The notes under the pieces are model-generated. The model did not search any database. It was given only the letters and a program-made list of their open reading frames with translations, and was not told the origin of the DNA. Positions 25,717 through 37,674 of a stretch of DNA of 64,000 bases are shown piece by piece. The position numbers were made by a program, and so were the translations under genes. Position 1 is the first letter of the stretch. Every line of letters starts with the position of its first letter. This DNA is from Theocolax elegans (lineage: Eukaryota; Arthropoda; Insecta; Hymenoptera; Cerocephalidae), in the NCBI GenBank assembly GCA_026168455.1, contig CM047430.1, forward strand, positions 71,029,044 to 71,093,043, given 5' to 3'.

Positions 25717-27741
25717 CAACACAGGTTTGCTTATTCAATTGCGGTGATGTTTATTTTTACGTAATGCGCGCGGGTGTGTGTGTATCCTGTGTGTATTTTT
25801 AAATAAATGACTGTAACGATGTTTAATATTCTTCTCGTAGCCGCACAAAATGATGCAAATTATGTGCACGCCGCGTAATCATTAAATTACAAAAGGTCGT
25901 AATGTCGATGATATTCGTTGAAATCATTCGCGTTATATATTATACGCGCGTATTACGCGTAATTTCGTTATTTCTCTTGGTAAGTTTACCAATAATTACG
26001 TATTGAAACAGCTATTTATCATGGTAATATTGCTCATAACGCTTGACAACGTAATCAACAGTAGCAAATTTTATTTTACAAAGTGCACTTCATTTACGAT
26101 CGTTTTCTCTCCTACCGACGCCGCACTCCGTTACGCTATATTTTCTTTATATACCCACCAGTTTTTCGACGGTCTCGCTCGAATAAGCACGTTGATCGCT
26201 TTTATCGCGCCTTACTTCGTTTTTTACCTTTGCATATATTTACCACGTATATATACACACGTAGACCCTCGAATCCCCCTTTTTTTTTGTTTTCGTTATC
26301 CCTCATCTTCCTTCTTTTTGCCTCTGAACGCTAATAAAAAACTCGAACTTATATATATGTATATATGAACCTGATTTTTGGATAAGTTTTTTATAAAATC
26401 GATTTGCTGGATTCTGCGAGAAAGTTTTTAACGATCTTTTAATACATGTATATATATAATAATATATACAAAGTCAGTGGCTGTGCGTGTGTACAAGGCT
26501 CGTGCAGACTTAAATCCTTATTTAAGACTCGAGTGGCTTTTATTTTTATCAATTATTAAAATACTTTTTAACTTGCATTTCTTTTCAGTGTATATACTTT
26601 AGTATATGTGCCTACCGTTACATTATCTCTCTTTTTCTTTTTCTCTTCGTCGCTCTTTTTTTATAAATTATGATCAATTATACAGGTATTTCTGATACTG
26701 TATAGACATTAAAACGATATTTGCGAGCAGTTAAACAGAATCTACGAGACGATCGTTTCCTGAAAATAGGAAGTTTCTTTTAAAATTTTTAGTCGAATAT
26801 TAATTATCAGTAAGATATTTTGAGATAATAAATATATTCGTAAACGTATCGGTTATTAATCAAATAATTAACAATTTTCGTTCAAATTGTACTCACAAAA
26901 CTGGCTTATAACATTTAGAAGACTAGTCCAATCAGATTGGTCGTTTTACATTACTAGTATTATAATCTTACTAGTGTTATTGCAAAGAAGAATTGTGATT
27001 GGTAAACATGATTTAAAATGTATATATATGTTTTATTTTATTGTAATACAAATCTTTTAATTGTTCGAGTAACAATCGTTTGAAAATTACAATGTACTTG
27101 CGTACTGTGTTGAAGATTTAATGAAGAAAATTTATTCTACTACTTATAGATTGAATCCGCACTGAAAAATATATAATATTATAAAAATCATCATAATTTT
27201 TAGTAGTAATGAAATTTTTGTGCGAATTTTACTATATTATCTAGAAATTTTTAAGAATGTTTATAGCGCATGATTATATATTACTGATGAAAATCATTTT
27301 TTATTAATATATGTTTCTCCGAGCGTTTGTTGATACAATAAACAGATAATTTATATTTAGCAATTAGTGGATTATTCTAAAACATAAAATCCATGTGAGG
27401 GTACCGAATATTTGCAAAAAAAAAAAAAAAATAGTTTAAAGATCCCTTTGATATTTGTGATAAAACAATTGTTATGACAAACGACCGTTTACACATAGAC
27501 ATTCTCGACGAAGCGATTATCGCGGTCTAAGCGCGCAACGTTGTAATTATCATCGCATTGTTGGTAGACACGCAAATGGTTCACTCTCTTTTCCATAAAA
27601 ACATATATACGCATTCTGGAAGAATTAGACCGATTATATGTATAGGTGTGTACTATCAGAGGGGTAAAAATGTTGATTTAATTGGAGGCGCTTGGCGGTA
27701 TACTGTCCGACTAATGAAAGGGCGGTCTTTCTCTGTTACAG
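25717..27741. other. non-coding sequence 5' of the first visible fz4 exon
   Basis: AT-rich, with a moderately CpG-rich part at 25860-26340 and an A-run near 27415-27430. I looked here for the missing start of the Frizzled CRD (the YNxT...PN region) and did not find it. Probably the end of a long fz4 intron. Confidence 0.5.
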
Positions 27742-27961
27742 CTGGCGACGCTGATGCCTTTAGTCCACTACAACTGCTCCCGGCACCTCAGGTTCTTCCT
27801 TTGCTCGGTGTTCGCGCCCGTTTGCTCCGAGCACGTGGCAATGCAGATACCGGCCTGTAAACCGCTTTGCCTCTCGGTAAGGCGCGATTGCGAGAATACC
27901 CTTAAGGACCTCACTCTTCCTTGGCCCCACATGCTCGATTGCGATCGTTTCCCCGATAGCG
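27742..27961 (+). CDS. fz4: fz4 exon: middle and end of cysteine-rich domain
   Basis: The acceptor is CTCTGTTACAG just before 27742 and the donor is GTGAGT at 27962. It enters in phase 0 (LATLMPLVHYNC) and leaves with one base over. It encodes 73 residues with seven CRD cysteines and an N-glycosylation sequon (NCS). It starts part-way through the CRD, so at least one coding exon (signal peptide, first two cysteines, and the YNxT/PN region usual for the family) must precede it. Confidence 0.9.
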
Positions 27962-28938
27962 GTGAGTATACACATTTTATTGCCTTTTTATTTTACCTTC
28001 ATTCGTGTTTCTTCGGTTAATTTTGGCTAATCTCTTCCTTTTTCATTTCCTTTTCTTTTCTTTTTTTTTTTTTGCAAATGCGATGGAATCTCCTTTTTTC
28101 TCATTTCAACGTAATCGTTAAGTTATTATTGCTCGTTTTCACTGCTCATGGATTTTCATAATCATAATTTTTTACCAAATTGAATATTATTGAAAATATT
28201 TTTCTAAGCGAGTAGCCAATTTGTTATTTCCAAGTAAAAAATGTTTAAAAGATGTCATAAAAAGTTTTTCAATACGATTTTTAAATTGATTCGAACAACA
28301 TAATTATAATTAATCTTATTCCGACATTTTCGTGAAAAATGAAGTTTCTTTACGTGAATATACACCTGAGAAAAATATGTCAGTAAATACTGCCACTCTT
28401 TTACATATTTCAATGCTGTCAAATTTTATTTACCACCTTAATACATATAATAGAAAGACATAAGTTTGTCGCTTTTTTTTCATTAAAATAATACTTACTA
28501 TCACATTTTTCTCGGTATTTCACAACTGAATTTGTAAAAAAACTGACCAGCAGTATAGAGTTACACGCGCGACCACCGGAAAAATAAAAGTAAAACCACA
28601 CGTAATAAAAGAGAAAAAAAAATGGTTAAGCATTACACGTATGTAATATAATCGGCAGGTAATACTCTGTGCGTGCAACCGCCACCGGAAGAAACCTTAA
28701 GTCCAGACGGATTGGCAGTCGCTTCGCCAACGACGCAACAACCCAACCAACAGTGGCCAGTGGTTCAACCGATGCAGCCGATGCCGTTACCTCCTCGAGC
28801 CAATCTACATCGAAAATGTCCAGCTCATTTTGTCGAAACGCCCTATGTCGACGTCGTGAGTGTTTCACATTATCCTATTCGCGCATTCATGCTCGTGGTA
28901 ATTATTACTCTCATATGGTTTATCAGCTTCATCGTCTG

Positions 28939-28975
<37 letters not shown>

Positions 28976-31900
28976 TCTTCTTTTCTTCCTCATTTTCGCT
29001 TTACACGTACCCGTATTTCACGTTACTTTTAGTGTGTCATGTATATTATTAGTTTCTTTTCGATTTCTATATGTGCACTTTTTTAGAAGTTACAATTTCG
29101 GTAATGATATAGCTGTTGATAACGCCATTTGTTGGGCAAATTATAAGATTATAATTTATCGGTCTTTCCGAACTAATTTTAATTTAGAGGAGGCTTATTA
29201 TATACATACTATGTTGTAAAAATTATTTTTTTAACATAAAAGTAACGTTACGTGGTTAGATGGAATGTTTAGAGAATTTTAACCAACAGTTTTGTAGTAC
29301 TGCGACTAACTTTTCATTTTTTCAAATGTTTGTAATAATTAAAATGTTACATGATGTGTACTACGTCAACGGTTGTGCTTTAATTCATTTCCTTAGTTGA
29401 GGGCATGTCAGAATTTGAAAATTAGTGTACTTTTTATTGTTTTTTTATTATAAAAATTGAGCATTTTCAGATTTTTAAATCTACAAATTACACATATATA
29501 CAATTTCTGAACTATTGTTCCATTCTACTATATTCATTTTAATTTAAAATTACCGATAAATTGATTTATTGGGGGTTATTTTATGTTTTTCGACTGTAAT
29601 TTTGAAATTTTATAAAGTTTTTTTTTATATTTAATACTATTTTTGGAGTAAAAGATTTTATAAACTCCTATAATTTAGATTCGACATTCCCGTAAGATCG
29701 TACTACAAATTTAACATAATTTATTAGAACAAAACAATATATTTTCGTTGGAATAATAATGTAACTTTGCTTGGTATCATTCAATATATTATCTATAAAA
29801 AAACATTTGATATAATTTTGATATAATTTCCAGACATCATGCGTGCCACGATGTGGAGCAGACGCGTATTATCGAGCGGAGGATAAAAGATTCGCGGAAC
29901 GTTGGATGACAGGTTGGGCATGGTTATGCTTCCTTTCAACTCTTTTCACGCTGTTGACGTTTTGGGTCGAACCATCCCGATTTCGTTATCCCGAACGACC
30001 AATAGTCTTTCTCGCTCTCTGCTACAATTTCATCTCGATAGCCTACATTATCCGTGGAGCCGTTGGACCCGAAAATCTTAGCTGTGCTAGCCAAGAGGAC
30101 GGACCCAGTTACGTTCCGGTAAGCATTTTTATTTTTACAACGTTAGTTATTAAAAACTTTGTCAAAATTACATTTTTTCACTATTACACATTATTATACA
30201 TTATTACATTATTATACACGCGCCGGTACGTAAATGTGAATGTATACGTAATTAATAAGGTTTTTGTGTAAACGAGCTACTATAAAATTTAACGAATTGA
30301 TAATATTCAAGTTTCACCAATTGTGTCAACGGAGTCAATTCCAGATCATAGATTTAATAAACAGATTATCTTCCAATACCATGTTTTTTAATGAATTGAT
30401 ATTTTTATTTGAAATTTAGTATACAGTGATCAAATGAAAAGCAACGATTTCTTGCTTTATCATAACTTGTCATATTTACTGAAATAGAAAAGAATTTCAT
30501 CGTATAATCACTAAATGTACTAGTCGGAAATTTTTTAAAATAATTAATAGTCAATAAATATAAATATGATATGATGAAAAAGCCGTTCAAATTTTATCAG
30601 AGATATGTATTCTACTTATCTTATAAAATATTTTATGACATTGATGCTTCTTACAATATTCAAAAATAAAATATTGTAGAATATTAATAGTATTCACTTA
30701 TAGCAACATTAATTTCAATGATTATGTTAAATTTAATATAAAAAATCATAAATGACCAAGGAATAACGTAAGAAAAAAATTGTACAGGTAAACGACGGAT
30801 TACGAAGCGTACCGTGCAGTATTTGGTGGCTTGCGCGTTATTATCTTGGACTAGCGAGCAGCCTTTGGTGGACAATATTTTGTGGATGTTGGTTACTTAG
30901 CGCTCGTAACGAGTGGAGCAGCGAAGCTCTACATAATATCGCGGCTTATCTACACGCTGCCGCTTGGGGCCTTCCGGTTCTTCTTACCGCAGGTAAGGGT
31001 TGCACCTACGCCTCGAGCTGTAATCCCCCCTTCCGCTTGGATTATACTTGTATATATACGTATATACCTATTATACCCAAGGAAAACCACGCGTTCTCTA
31101 CAAAGTCTCTCTTTAAACTTAAGAAGATTATTTTTAATTACGACTTTACGGAAACAATGATTTTCCTTCTCGAATTCGTTAGACGAGAGATATTTGGAAA
31201 CTTGACGCTAAATGATTTTTTTAATGAATATGTTTGCTCTTTCCGATTTTCCTTGGTTTTAATTTTATTAATATGTAGAGTTTTAACTTCGATAAAAAGT
31301 TATTTAAATATTTGTAATTTCATATTAATATGGTACTATCGACTTTAATCTCATTCTTAACGATGTACGGTAGATCGTATTTTAAATATATGTAACGTTA
31401 AGAAAGTTTAGATCTTTTTAGGATTTTAAAAAGACATATCTCAAAAATATCAATTTTGAGACAATATATTGTTAAATATTAGAAAACTGTTTAGTGATAA
31501 TTTTAAAATCTAACTACTTACAAGAAGAGTGTCTCCGGGAAACAGATCTCTACCAAACTTTAGGATATGTTTACTACTATAAAAATATGAAGAAAGCCAG
31601 AGTTTTAGACTCTCGTGCCCTCTTTTATTATAGATATAAGCAAACAACGAAAAATTTCGCTAAAAAAACCCTTGACTTTGATTGCCTATAACTCAAAATC
31701 ATATAAGCATAAATACTTCGAAAATGTATAATATTCTGTGACTTTTCGGTGCAGAAATTGTTTAGGGTGTCCTTGTTGTATCTACCTGGAACTTTGTAAA
31801 ATCACTTATTATTTAATTATCTAGTGCTTTTGTATTCGGGTGTTTGCAATAAATTACCTATTTTTTAAATTAAATGTGACCCACCGGGTTATACTACTAC

Positions 31901-33733
31901 CTTAATTCAAAATAGTCATCAAAATATTTTTAAAGTCATTTTTCTTTCACAACTTTAGATCAAATCAAGATATTTGAGCTTCGTTTTTCTTTAAATCTAA
32001 TCTACTTGATCTCAGCTTTCTTTCGAACTTAAGGGGAGTGTCCGTAATAACAGATTTCTGCATATAATTTTTCAAATACAGTTTTTTAATTTTCATTTTT
32101 TTCTGAATTTTTTTAGCATGCTTACAATTGTTACACATCATAGAATGTGCATTAACTTATAAACCAGAAAATATGCAAATTGAAAGATAAATTTGACAAA
32201 TCAGTTATTGTTGGTAAGTGTGCAAATTAAATGACGGCATCTCTTTATATACGAGTATGTATCTTTATTTAGTTTTGAGTTATAGGCAATCCAAGTTAAG
32301 GTGTTTTGGCGAAATTTTTGTTATTTACTTATATGTATCGTAAAAAAGAGCGTTAGAGTATAAAACTCCGGTTATCTTCAAATTTTTATATTTTTACATC
32401 TTGTTTGATAAATATATATAATATATAATACATGAGTTTGGTAAAGATCGGTTTGCCGAAGATGTGACACTCTCCTTGTTGTCTCAAAATATCTTAGAAA
32501 GTCATTGTTTTAAGGGGGTGGGATACCTGATGACTTACCGACCGAGCAATCAAGATTAATTATTGCATATATGTAAAAAAATATACAATTTTGTGCAAAT
32601 CCTAAATACAGAACTGCACTAGATAATTAAATAATAAGTAATTCTATAAAGTTCCAGGTCAATATAACAAAGACACCCTAAAAACTTTCTGCACCGAAAA
32701 ATCAGGAATAATCGTAAATTGTTGTATTAACCTGAAACTTTTTAGAATTACTTATTATTTAATTATCTAGTGCTTCTGTATTCGAGTTTTCCATAAAATT
32801 GCGTAATTTTTTAAATAAATATAATAATTATCTTTTTTTGCTGGGTCGATAATCTACCAGGTATGCCACCTCCTAAATGTCTTTTAAGATCTTGAAATGA
32901 TCTACAAATTTTTTTCACGTGGGATATATTTTTATTATATGAAATAAAAGTGTTAAAATTGTTCAATCGTCTAATAATTGCATTAACATATAATAATTTT
33001 TGAATAACTTGTACAGAAAATGTAAAATGATAATAAAAATATTGAATATTTTTATTTTCCTACAAAGTCTACATATTAATAATAAATCTATTCTTAAATG
33101 TTAAATCACAGTAAGATTAATTGGTTATATTGAATTGCAGGTGCGCTGATATCGAGGAACGTGTCGGCCGACGAATTAACCGGTCTGTGCCAAGTGACCG
33201 ACGAGTCTGCAGTTTGGCTCGAAGTTTTCCCGAACGCTAGCTTACTCTTACTGGGGTGTTTCCTTGGCGGAGCTGCGGGGGCTGCGTTGATTCGCGTCCG
33301 CCGAGCAATCCAGCTAGCAGGGCGCAGCGCAACGAAACTCGAGCGTTTAATGACCAGATTAGGAATCTTCGCCGTTCTCTACGCTCTTCCAGCTTTCGGG
33401 AGTCTCGCGTGCTCTTTGTACGAATCTTACGCCCGTCCGAGTTGGCGAACGTATTCGTTACTCGCGGCACTCGATTGCCGAGCCTCGCAAAACTGCCTTC
33501 CCGGACCAAGCGAAAGAGCTGCCGGTCTCGAGTACGCGCTCCTCAGGCTATTCCTTTCCCTCGTGATCGGTGTCACTTCCGGCATGTGGGTATGGTCCGG
33601 AAAAACTTGCAGAGCTTGGAGCCGACTTCTCGCTGCGCCGAGCAAACCCTCGAGACCGACTCAGCAGTCGGCTGTTACGCAGCAGCTCCAACATCCGTTT
33701 CAGTATAAACAAGACGCTACCAATATAGCGTGA
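27742..33733 (+). CDS. fz4: Frizzled-family Wnt receptor, 3' five exons (Frizzled-4-like), N-terminus missing
   Basis: Seven-pass plasma-membrane receptor that binds Wnt-type ligands through an extracellular cysteine-rich domain (CRD) and signals through Dishevelled. Five exons (27742-27961, 28659-28855, 29834-30118, 30788-30992, 33141-33733) have GT-AG borders and matching phases, and join to exactly 1500 nt (499 codons plus stop). The first two exons hold the last eight CRD cysteines (NCSRH, FFLCSVFAPVC, IPACKPLC, RDCEN, LDCDRFPD, TLCV). Then come a proline/glutamine-rich linker, TM1-TM2 (PERPIVFLALCYN), TM3 (LGLASSLWW), TM4, ADELTGLC before TM5, KLERLM in the third cytoplasmic loop, TM6, TM7 (VIGVTSGMWVWSG) and the conserved KTxxxW Dishevelled motif as KTCRAW. 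ADELTGLC, CLSVRRDCE and PERPI resemble vertebrate FZD4; FZD9/10 is the next best fit. The signal peptide and first two CRD cysteines are not found upstream. Family is near certain; the orthologue is likely. Confidence 0.9.
28659..28855 (+). CDS. fz4: fz4 exon: end of CRD and linker
   Basis: The acceptor is ATCGGCAG and the donor GTGAGT at 28856. The first two bases complete a glycine codon split with the previous exon, giving DSGNTLCVQPPPEE, which carries the last CRD cysteine. The rest is a proline/glutamine-rich linker (QQPNQQWPVVQPMQPMPLPP) with the cysteine of RKCPAHF. It leaves in phase 0. A (TC)n microsatellite lies 84 bases into the following intron. Confidence 0.85.
28940..28973. repeat. 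(TC)n microsatellite in fz4 intron
   Basis: Perfect TC run of about 17 units in the intron between the linker exon and the TM1-TM2 exon. Confidence 0.95.
29834..30118 (+). CDS. fz4: fz4 exon: TM1, first cytoplasmic loop and TM2
   Basis: The acceptor is TAATTTCCAG and the donor GTAAGC at 30119; it is phase 0 at both ends (95 codons). It begins TSCVPRCGADAYY, matching the conserved cysteine pair before TM1. TM1 follows (WAWLCFLSTLFTLLTFWVEP), then SRFRYPERPIVFLALCYN and TM2, then an extracellular NLSC sequon. The SRFxYPERPI stretch is diagnostic of Frizzled receptors. Confidence 0.95.
30788..30992 (+). CDS. fz4: fz4 exon: extracellular loop 1, TM3, most of TM4
   Basis: The acceptor is TTGTACAG and the donor GTAAGG at 30993. 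It enters in phase 0 and leaves with one base over (68 codons plus 1). It reads VNDGLRSVPCSIWW, then RYYLGLASSLWW (TM3), ARNEWSSEALHNIAAYLHAA and WGLPVLLTAG (TM4). The GLxxxxC and ASSxWW patterns correspond to FZD4 loop 1/TM3. Confidence 0.93.
31500..32820. repeat. inverted and direct repeats in the last fz4 intron
   Basis: A segment at about 31510-31730 (with TTGATTGCCTATAACTCAAAA) is repeated in inverted orientation at about 32245-32490. A second segment at about 31740-31870 (TTATTTAATTATCTAGTGCTT) is inverted at about 32565-32700 and direct again at about 32720-32815. Arms are diverged. These look like remnants of two overlapping short inverted-repeat elements within the 2.1-kb intron 30993-33140. 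Confidence 0.6.
33141..33733 (+). CDS. fz4: fz4 terminal exon: TM5-TM7, KTxxxW and C-tail
   Basis: The acceptor is TTGAATTGCAG; the stop is TGA at 33731-33733. It holds NVSADELTGLC (extracellular loop 2), TM5, the cytoplasmic loop with RSATKLERLMTRLGIF, TM6, a cysteine-containing loop, TM7 (LFLSLVIGVTSGMWVWSG) and KTCRAW followed by a tail of about 37 residues. The tail is glutamine-rich and ends DATNIA, which is not an S/T-x-V PDZ ligand like the ETVV end of vertebrate FZD4. The 3' UTR follows; the first clear AATAAA is at 34071-34076. Confidence 0.95.
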
Positions 33734-36533
33734 CTACTTTTTACCTTTATTCCTTCCTCTCAATTTTACGTCGATGCTCATGATGGAGTCTCTAGTCCGA
33801 ATGAATGCTGTTGAGATTTATTCGTTACATAGGTTTACATTGTTATCTAAACGACCCTGTATACGTGTGTGTAGAAAAAGATAAAGCTTTAACATTTCAC
33901 TGTACTGACAACCAAATCTGTTGAAACTTCGAGTTATTGGGTTATTTAAATAGAAACAATCATTTTATTTTTATCATTGATCGATAATTATTAACTGTAA
34001 TATAATATATATATATATATATGTATCTTCTGAAATATTTCATTTTATTAACAATTTTATTAATATCGCAAATAAATCGACATTCAACTATTGCGTATTA
34101 GACGTTATGGCGCGTTAGAGACGAAAACAAGAATTTAGCGTGTTTGAAAATAATTATTTATCATTTTGGTATATTATTAACAATGCAAGAAAGTGTTGCC
34201 GAATGAGAATTATTTCTTTATTATTGCGTGATAATGTGGTTGTTTCTAAAGCGGAAGAAAATTGTTGCTTGTGAAAGACAACTCTCTGCTTTTTGGATAA
34301 ATGTATACTATTTAACTTTAGGTAACAGCAAATTCATATTTATAGTTGTGCCTGTAAGGCGCGTTGCATAATAACGTATTTATACAAAGTTTTTCTTTTA
34401 TATATATATATTAAAATATAACAGAGCACCCTTATATATATATATGCCATGCATTTGCATAAAAAAATAGTGAACTTTGAAAATTCGCACGTTTCAGGTT
34501 TAACCTAGATTTATGCAATTGTAAATCAGTAGCTTTGAAAAGAATTATAGATTAAAATTTGTAAAAATATACCGTTTTAATTGGTGGTTAAGAATTTTTA
34601 TGGACGATATGACCGGTGAAACGAAACGAATGATATGTATCTGAACATTGACGTACGACTTAATTCTAAATTTTTAAATTTTACTAGTATAAAATAAGCG
34701 TTATTTTGTTTATATAAAAATAAGTGAACAAAGACTGTAAATAACTGAACTGTAAATACTGTAAATCGATTTCGTACTTGAGGTATGTCACAACATACAC
34801 AACCTCATATAAATAGAAATTTGAGTGAATAAATTAAATTATAATAAGGCTTTGTACATATTAATTTTTGCGATATGAATAAATGTTTTTTTTATTTTAA
34901 ATAGTAATTATTAATTATTTCACCCATACCTATGTAAATTTCAATAACTAATATTTTTAAACCGATTTTGCATATATAAATACGTACATACATATATACA
35001 CACGCACCTAGTTTTTTATTCAGATTATAAATTTTTCAATTAATTTATTAAACAATTAATTAATTAGCATTGTTAATGTTATATTTAATTTTACATTTAC
35101 AAAAAGAATATTTCTAATTATTATCGTTTTAACACTTGCAAATAATTATATTATTACCTACCGATACAGTTAAAATAGAAATTTTTTTATCGACCACGAT
35201 AAGTAAAGGTTTTATATATAGATAGTCTGCTAAACGCTTCTTTGTTAATTGTTCTTCTTCCTTAGTGGTCGTGGATCTGCAACAGATGGCAGTAGAAGCA
35301 GCCATATGTGAGGTTTAACCCCTGTTTGAGTAACGTAGTTAGAGTGGAATAAGCGAGCGCAAGCGAGTATAAGCCGACGCGCAAGATCAGATCTTTTGAA
35401 GATTCGAATCGATACAGACGTCTCATGTTAAATAAAAAATAAAAGTATTTGATCAAGAATAAAGTCATTATTTTTCCTGCTGAGATTCTATATTTTATTT
35501 AGCTATCCTCCTATATAAAAATCAAGTATACTATCGAATCGTTTATCTCGTATATCGATCTCGTATTATCGATATCGACGAACTGCGAATTGCGATAAGA
35601 TGCGAACGATGTATATGTAAACATATAATGCATAATATATACTAGAAAAATCATGTAATTATCAAAATTATTTTTTTAAAATAGGTAATAGGTAGATATA
35701 ATTTTCATTAAAAAAAATAATTTAAAATAAAAAAATTTTTTCTACAATGATAATACATTTATTTTTTTATTATTCTTTTTGAAAATCTTGTTACTAAAAC
35801 CTTGGCCTTCACTCAAAAAGAATTTAAACAACCAATAAAATACTTTTAATATTTGTGAATCACTATTCTTTTGTACAACTTCCTACATTAGTGTATTATC
35901 CTACTAAAATTTGGAATTATTTTCTTACAATATTATAGGTAATGTTCAACAATTTGAAAATAATTGTAAAGTTTTTGGTAAGGGATTTCTCAAAAAGTAA
36001 TGCATATTTCATCTGAAAACTGAGAACACACGTTGGTTATTAGTAAAGGGACAGACAACTCTTGAAATTATACTAAATAATGCTATTATTTCGATATGTT
36101 GATTTTTTAGTGATATTTTATGTCGGTGAGATATAGAGAAGGTAAATATTGAGTATCGCACTCTTTTAAATTCAAATATTATAGACATACAAATAATTTT
36201 TTAGAAAATAATTTTAAAACATAAAAAAAATTTTATAAAAGAAAAATATTGACTGAATGATGTATTGATTTTCGAGTTTTTTCAAGCGCTTACTCAATTT
36301 TATAACAGGAACTAACCTATATTATAATAAATCGTAATCGAATCTCGTAATTCGAAAGCGTAATATAATATTTATTATATCTAAATATATCTAAATATCT
36401 AAATATATCTAAAATATCTAATAAAAGGATTAGAATAAAAGTGGTTGAAATTGGAAGAAGAAAGCAAGGGGAATTCATAAAAAATAAAGAATACTGTATA
36501 ATTAATTGTATATAAACTGCAGATAGTATATAT
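33734..36533. other. fz4 3' UTR and AT-rich intergenic sequence
   Basis: The start of the stretch is the presumed fz4 3' UTR; AATAAA occurs at 34071 and again near 34827. A short CpG-richer patch lies near 35260-35420. No other gene or structure is supported. Confidence 0.5.
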
Positions 36534-37333
36534 TGTAACGAATTAATATAATATTTGATTATATTAAATTGCTCGTTACATTTTCTCTCTCTCTCTCTCT
36601 CTCTGTCTAGCCTGTATATTAATCTTTACAGCTGTTACAGGTCGACGTTCTACGATTTACGGCGATTTTCGCGGACCTTCGTAAAGGTAAAAGTAGGGAA
36701 AGAGAGAGAGAGAGTTTTCGGTTCATAAGTGCGAGAGCACTTAGACGAATATCAACCGCGTGAGACTAATCTCAACCGGCGAGAGATTCACTGAGACTTA
36801 TTTTCAACCGTCGTGAGAAACTTCTTTGTTTACTCTTCTCTCCATTTTTTTTATTGCCTCGTGCCGCTTGTGATCCTGGTGCTGTGCTGGTGACCCAGTG
36901 ACCGATAGTTTATTCGGCGACGACGCAACCCAGGAAGCTAAGGAGAGTAGCGACCACGCAGACTTCGCCTGGTCATTTAATTACCCGTCGCGGTTCACGC
37001 ACTGTAAGTGCCAGTTTTGTAGTCTCTCTCTCTCTCTTTCTCTCTTTATTAATTTCGCGTATCGACCTGCGATCTCCCGTGCAGCGGCACGCGTGTATTA
37101 CCTCGTTTTGATAATATTCCCTTGTTTTTATTTTAAATTAAACATCGTGTTTTCACTCTTATTGTTTGCCCTTTTATTTTCGCTAAGTAAAGGATACCGC
37201 CGCCTCCGCCCATACGTGTCTTATAGACTCGTATTATTACTGAGCGGCTGATCGCGTAGTGAGACTATTGTTTAACGGTAGTCAATTGGTATTATTAATT
37301 ATTATTATTAAAAAAAATAGCAAATCCGTTACA
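36534..37333 (+). mobile_element. solo LTR of a retrotransposon, 800 bp
   Basis: The segment starts TGTAACG and ends CGTTACA, a 7-bp terminal inverted repeat of the TG...CA type. It is flanked on both sides by ATAT (36530-36533 and 37334-37337), a 4-bp target-site duplication. The interior is CpG-richer than its surroundings and contains CT/GA tracts. No internal retroviral-type genes adjoin, so it is a solo LTR left by recombination. TSD length suits a Ty3/gypsy-type element. Strand is arbitrary. A chance TG...CA pair is the alternative, made less likely by the TSD and composition. Confidence 0.6.
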
Positions 37334-37674
37334 ATATTGAATTCAAGAGAGTAGAGAATGTAGTAAGTTATAAAATAAAATTATTTTCATAAAAGTAAAC
37401 GAAATAAATCAAATCAAAATCAAAAATAATGTATAAATAAATATATAATGAAATAAATGATTTTATATTATTCATAATACTATATTTTTATTATACTACA
37501 TTAAAATCATACATAGTTTTTCATTAAAACTTTGAATTGTGCTTGAAGGTTCTGCTAGATTTAAAATATACAATAGAATAATGTTTTTTATAGATTCGTT
37601 ATAATTAATTAAAAATATTAAATGATGGCAGAAAAAATATAAGCTCTACACAGTCGAATGGTGAACATTAATTA

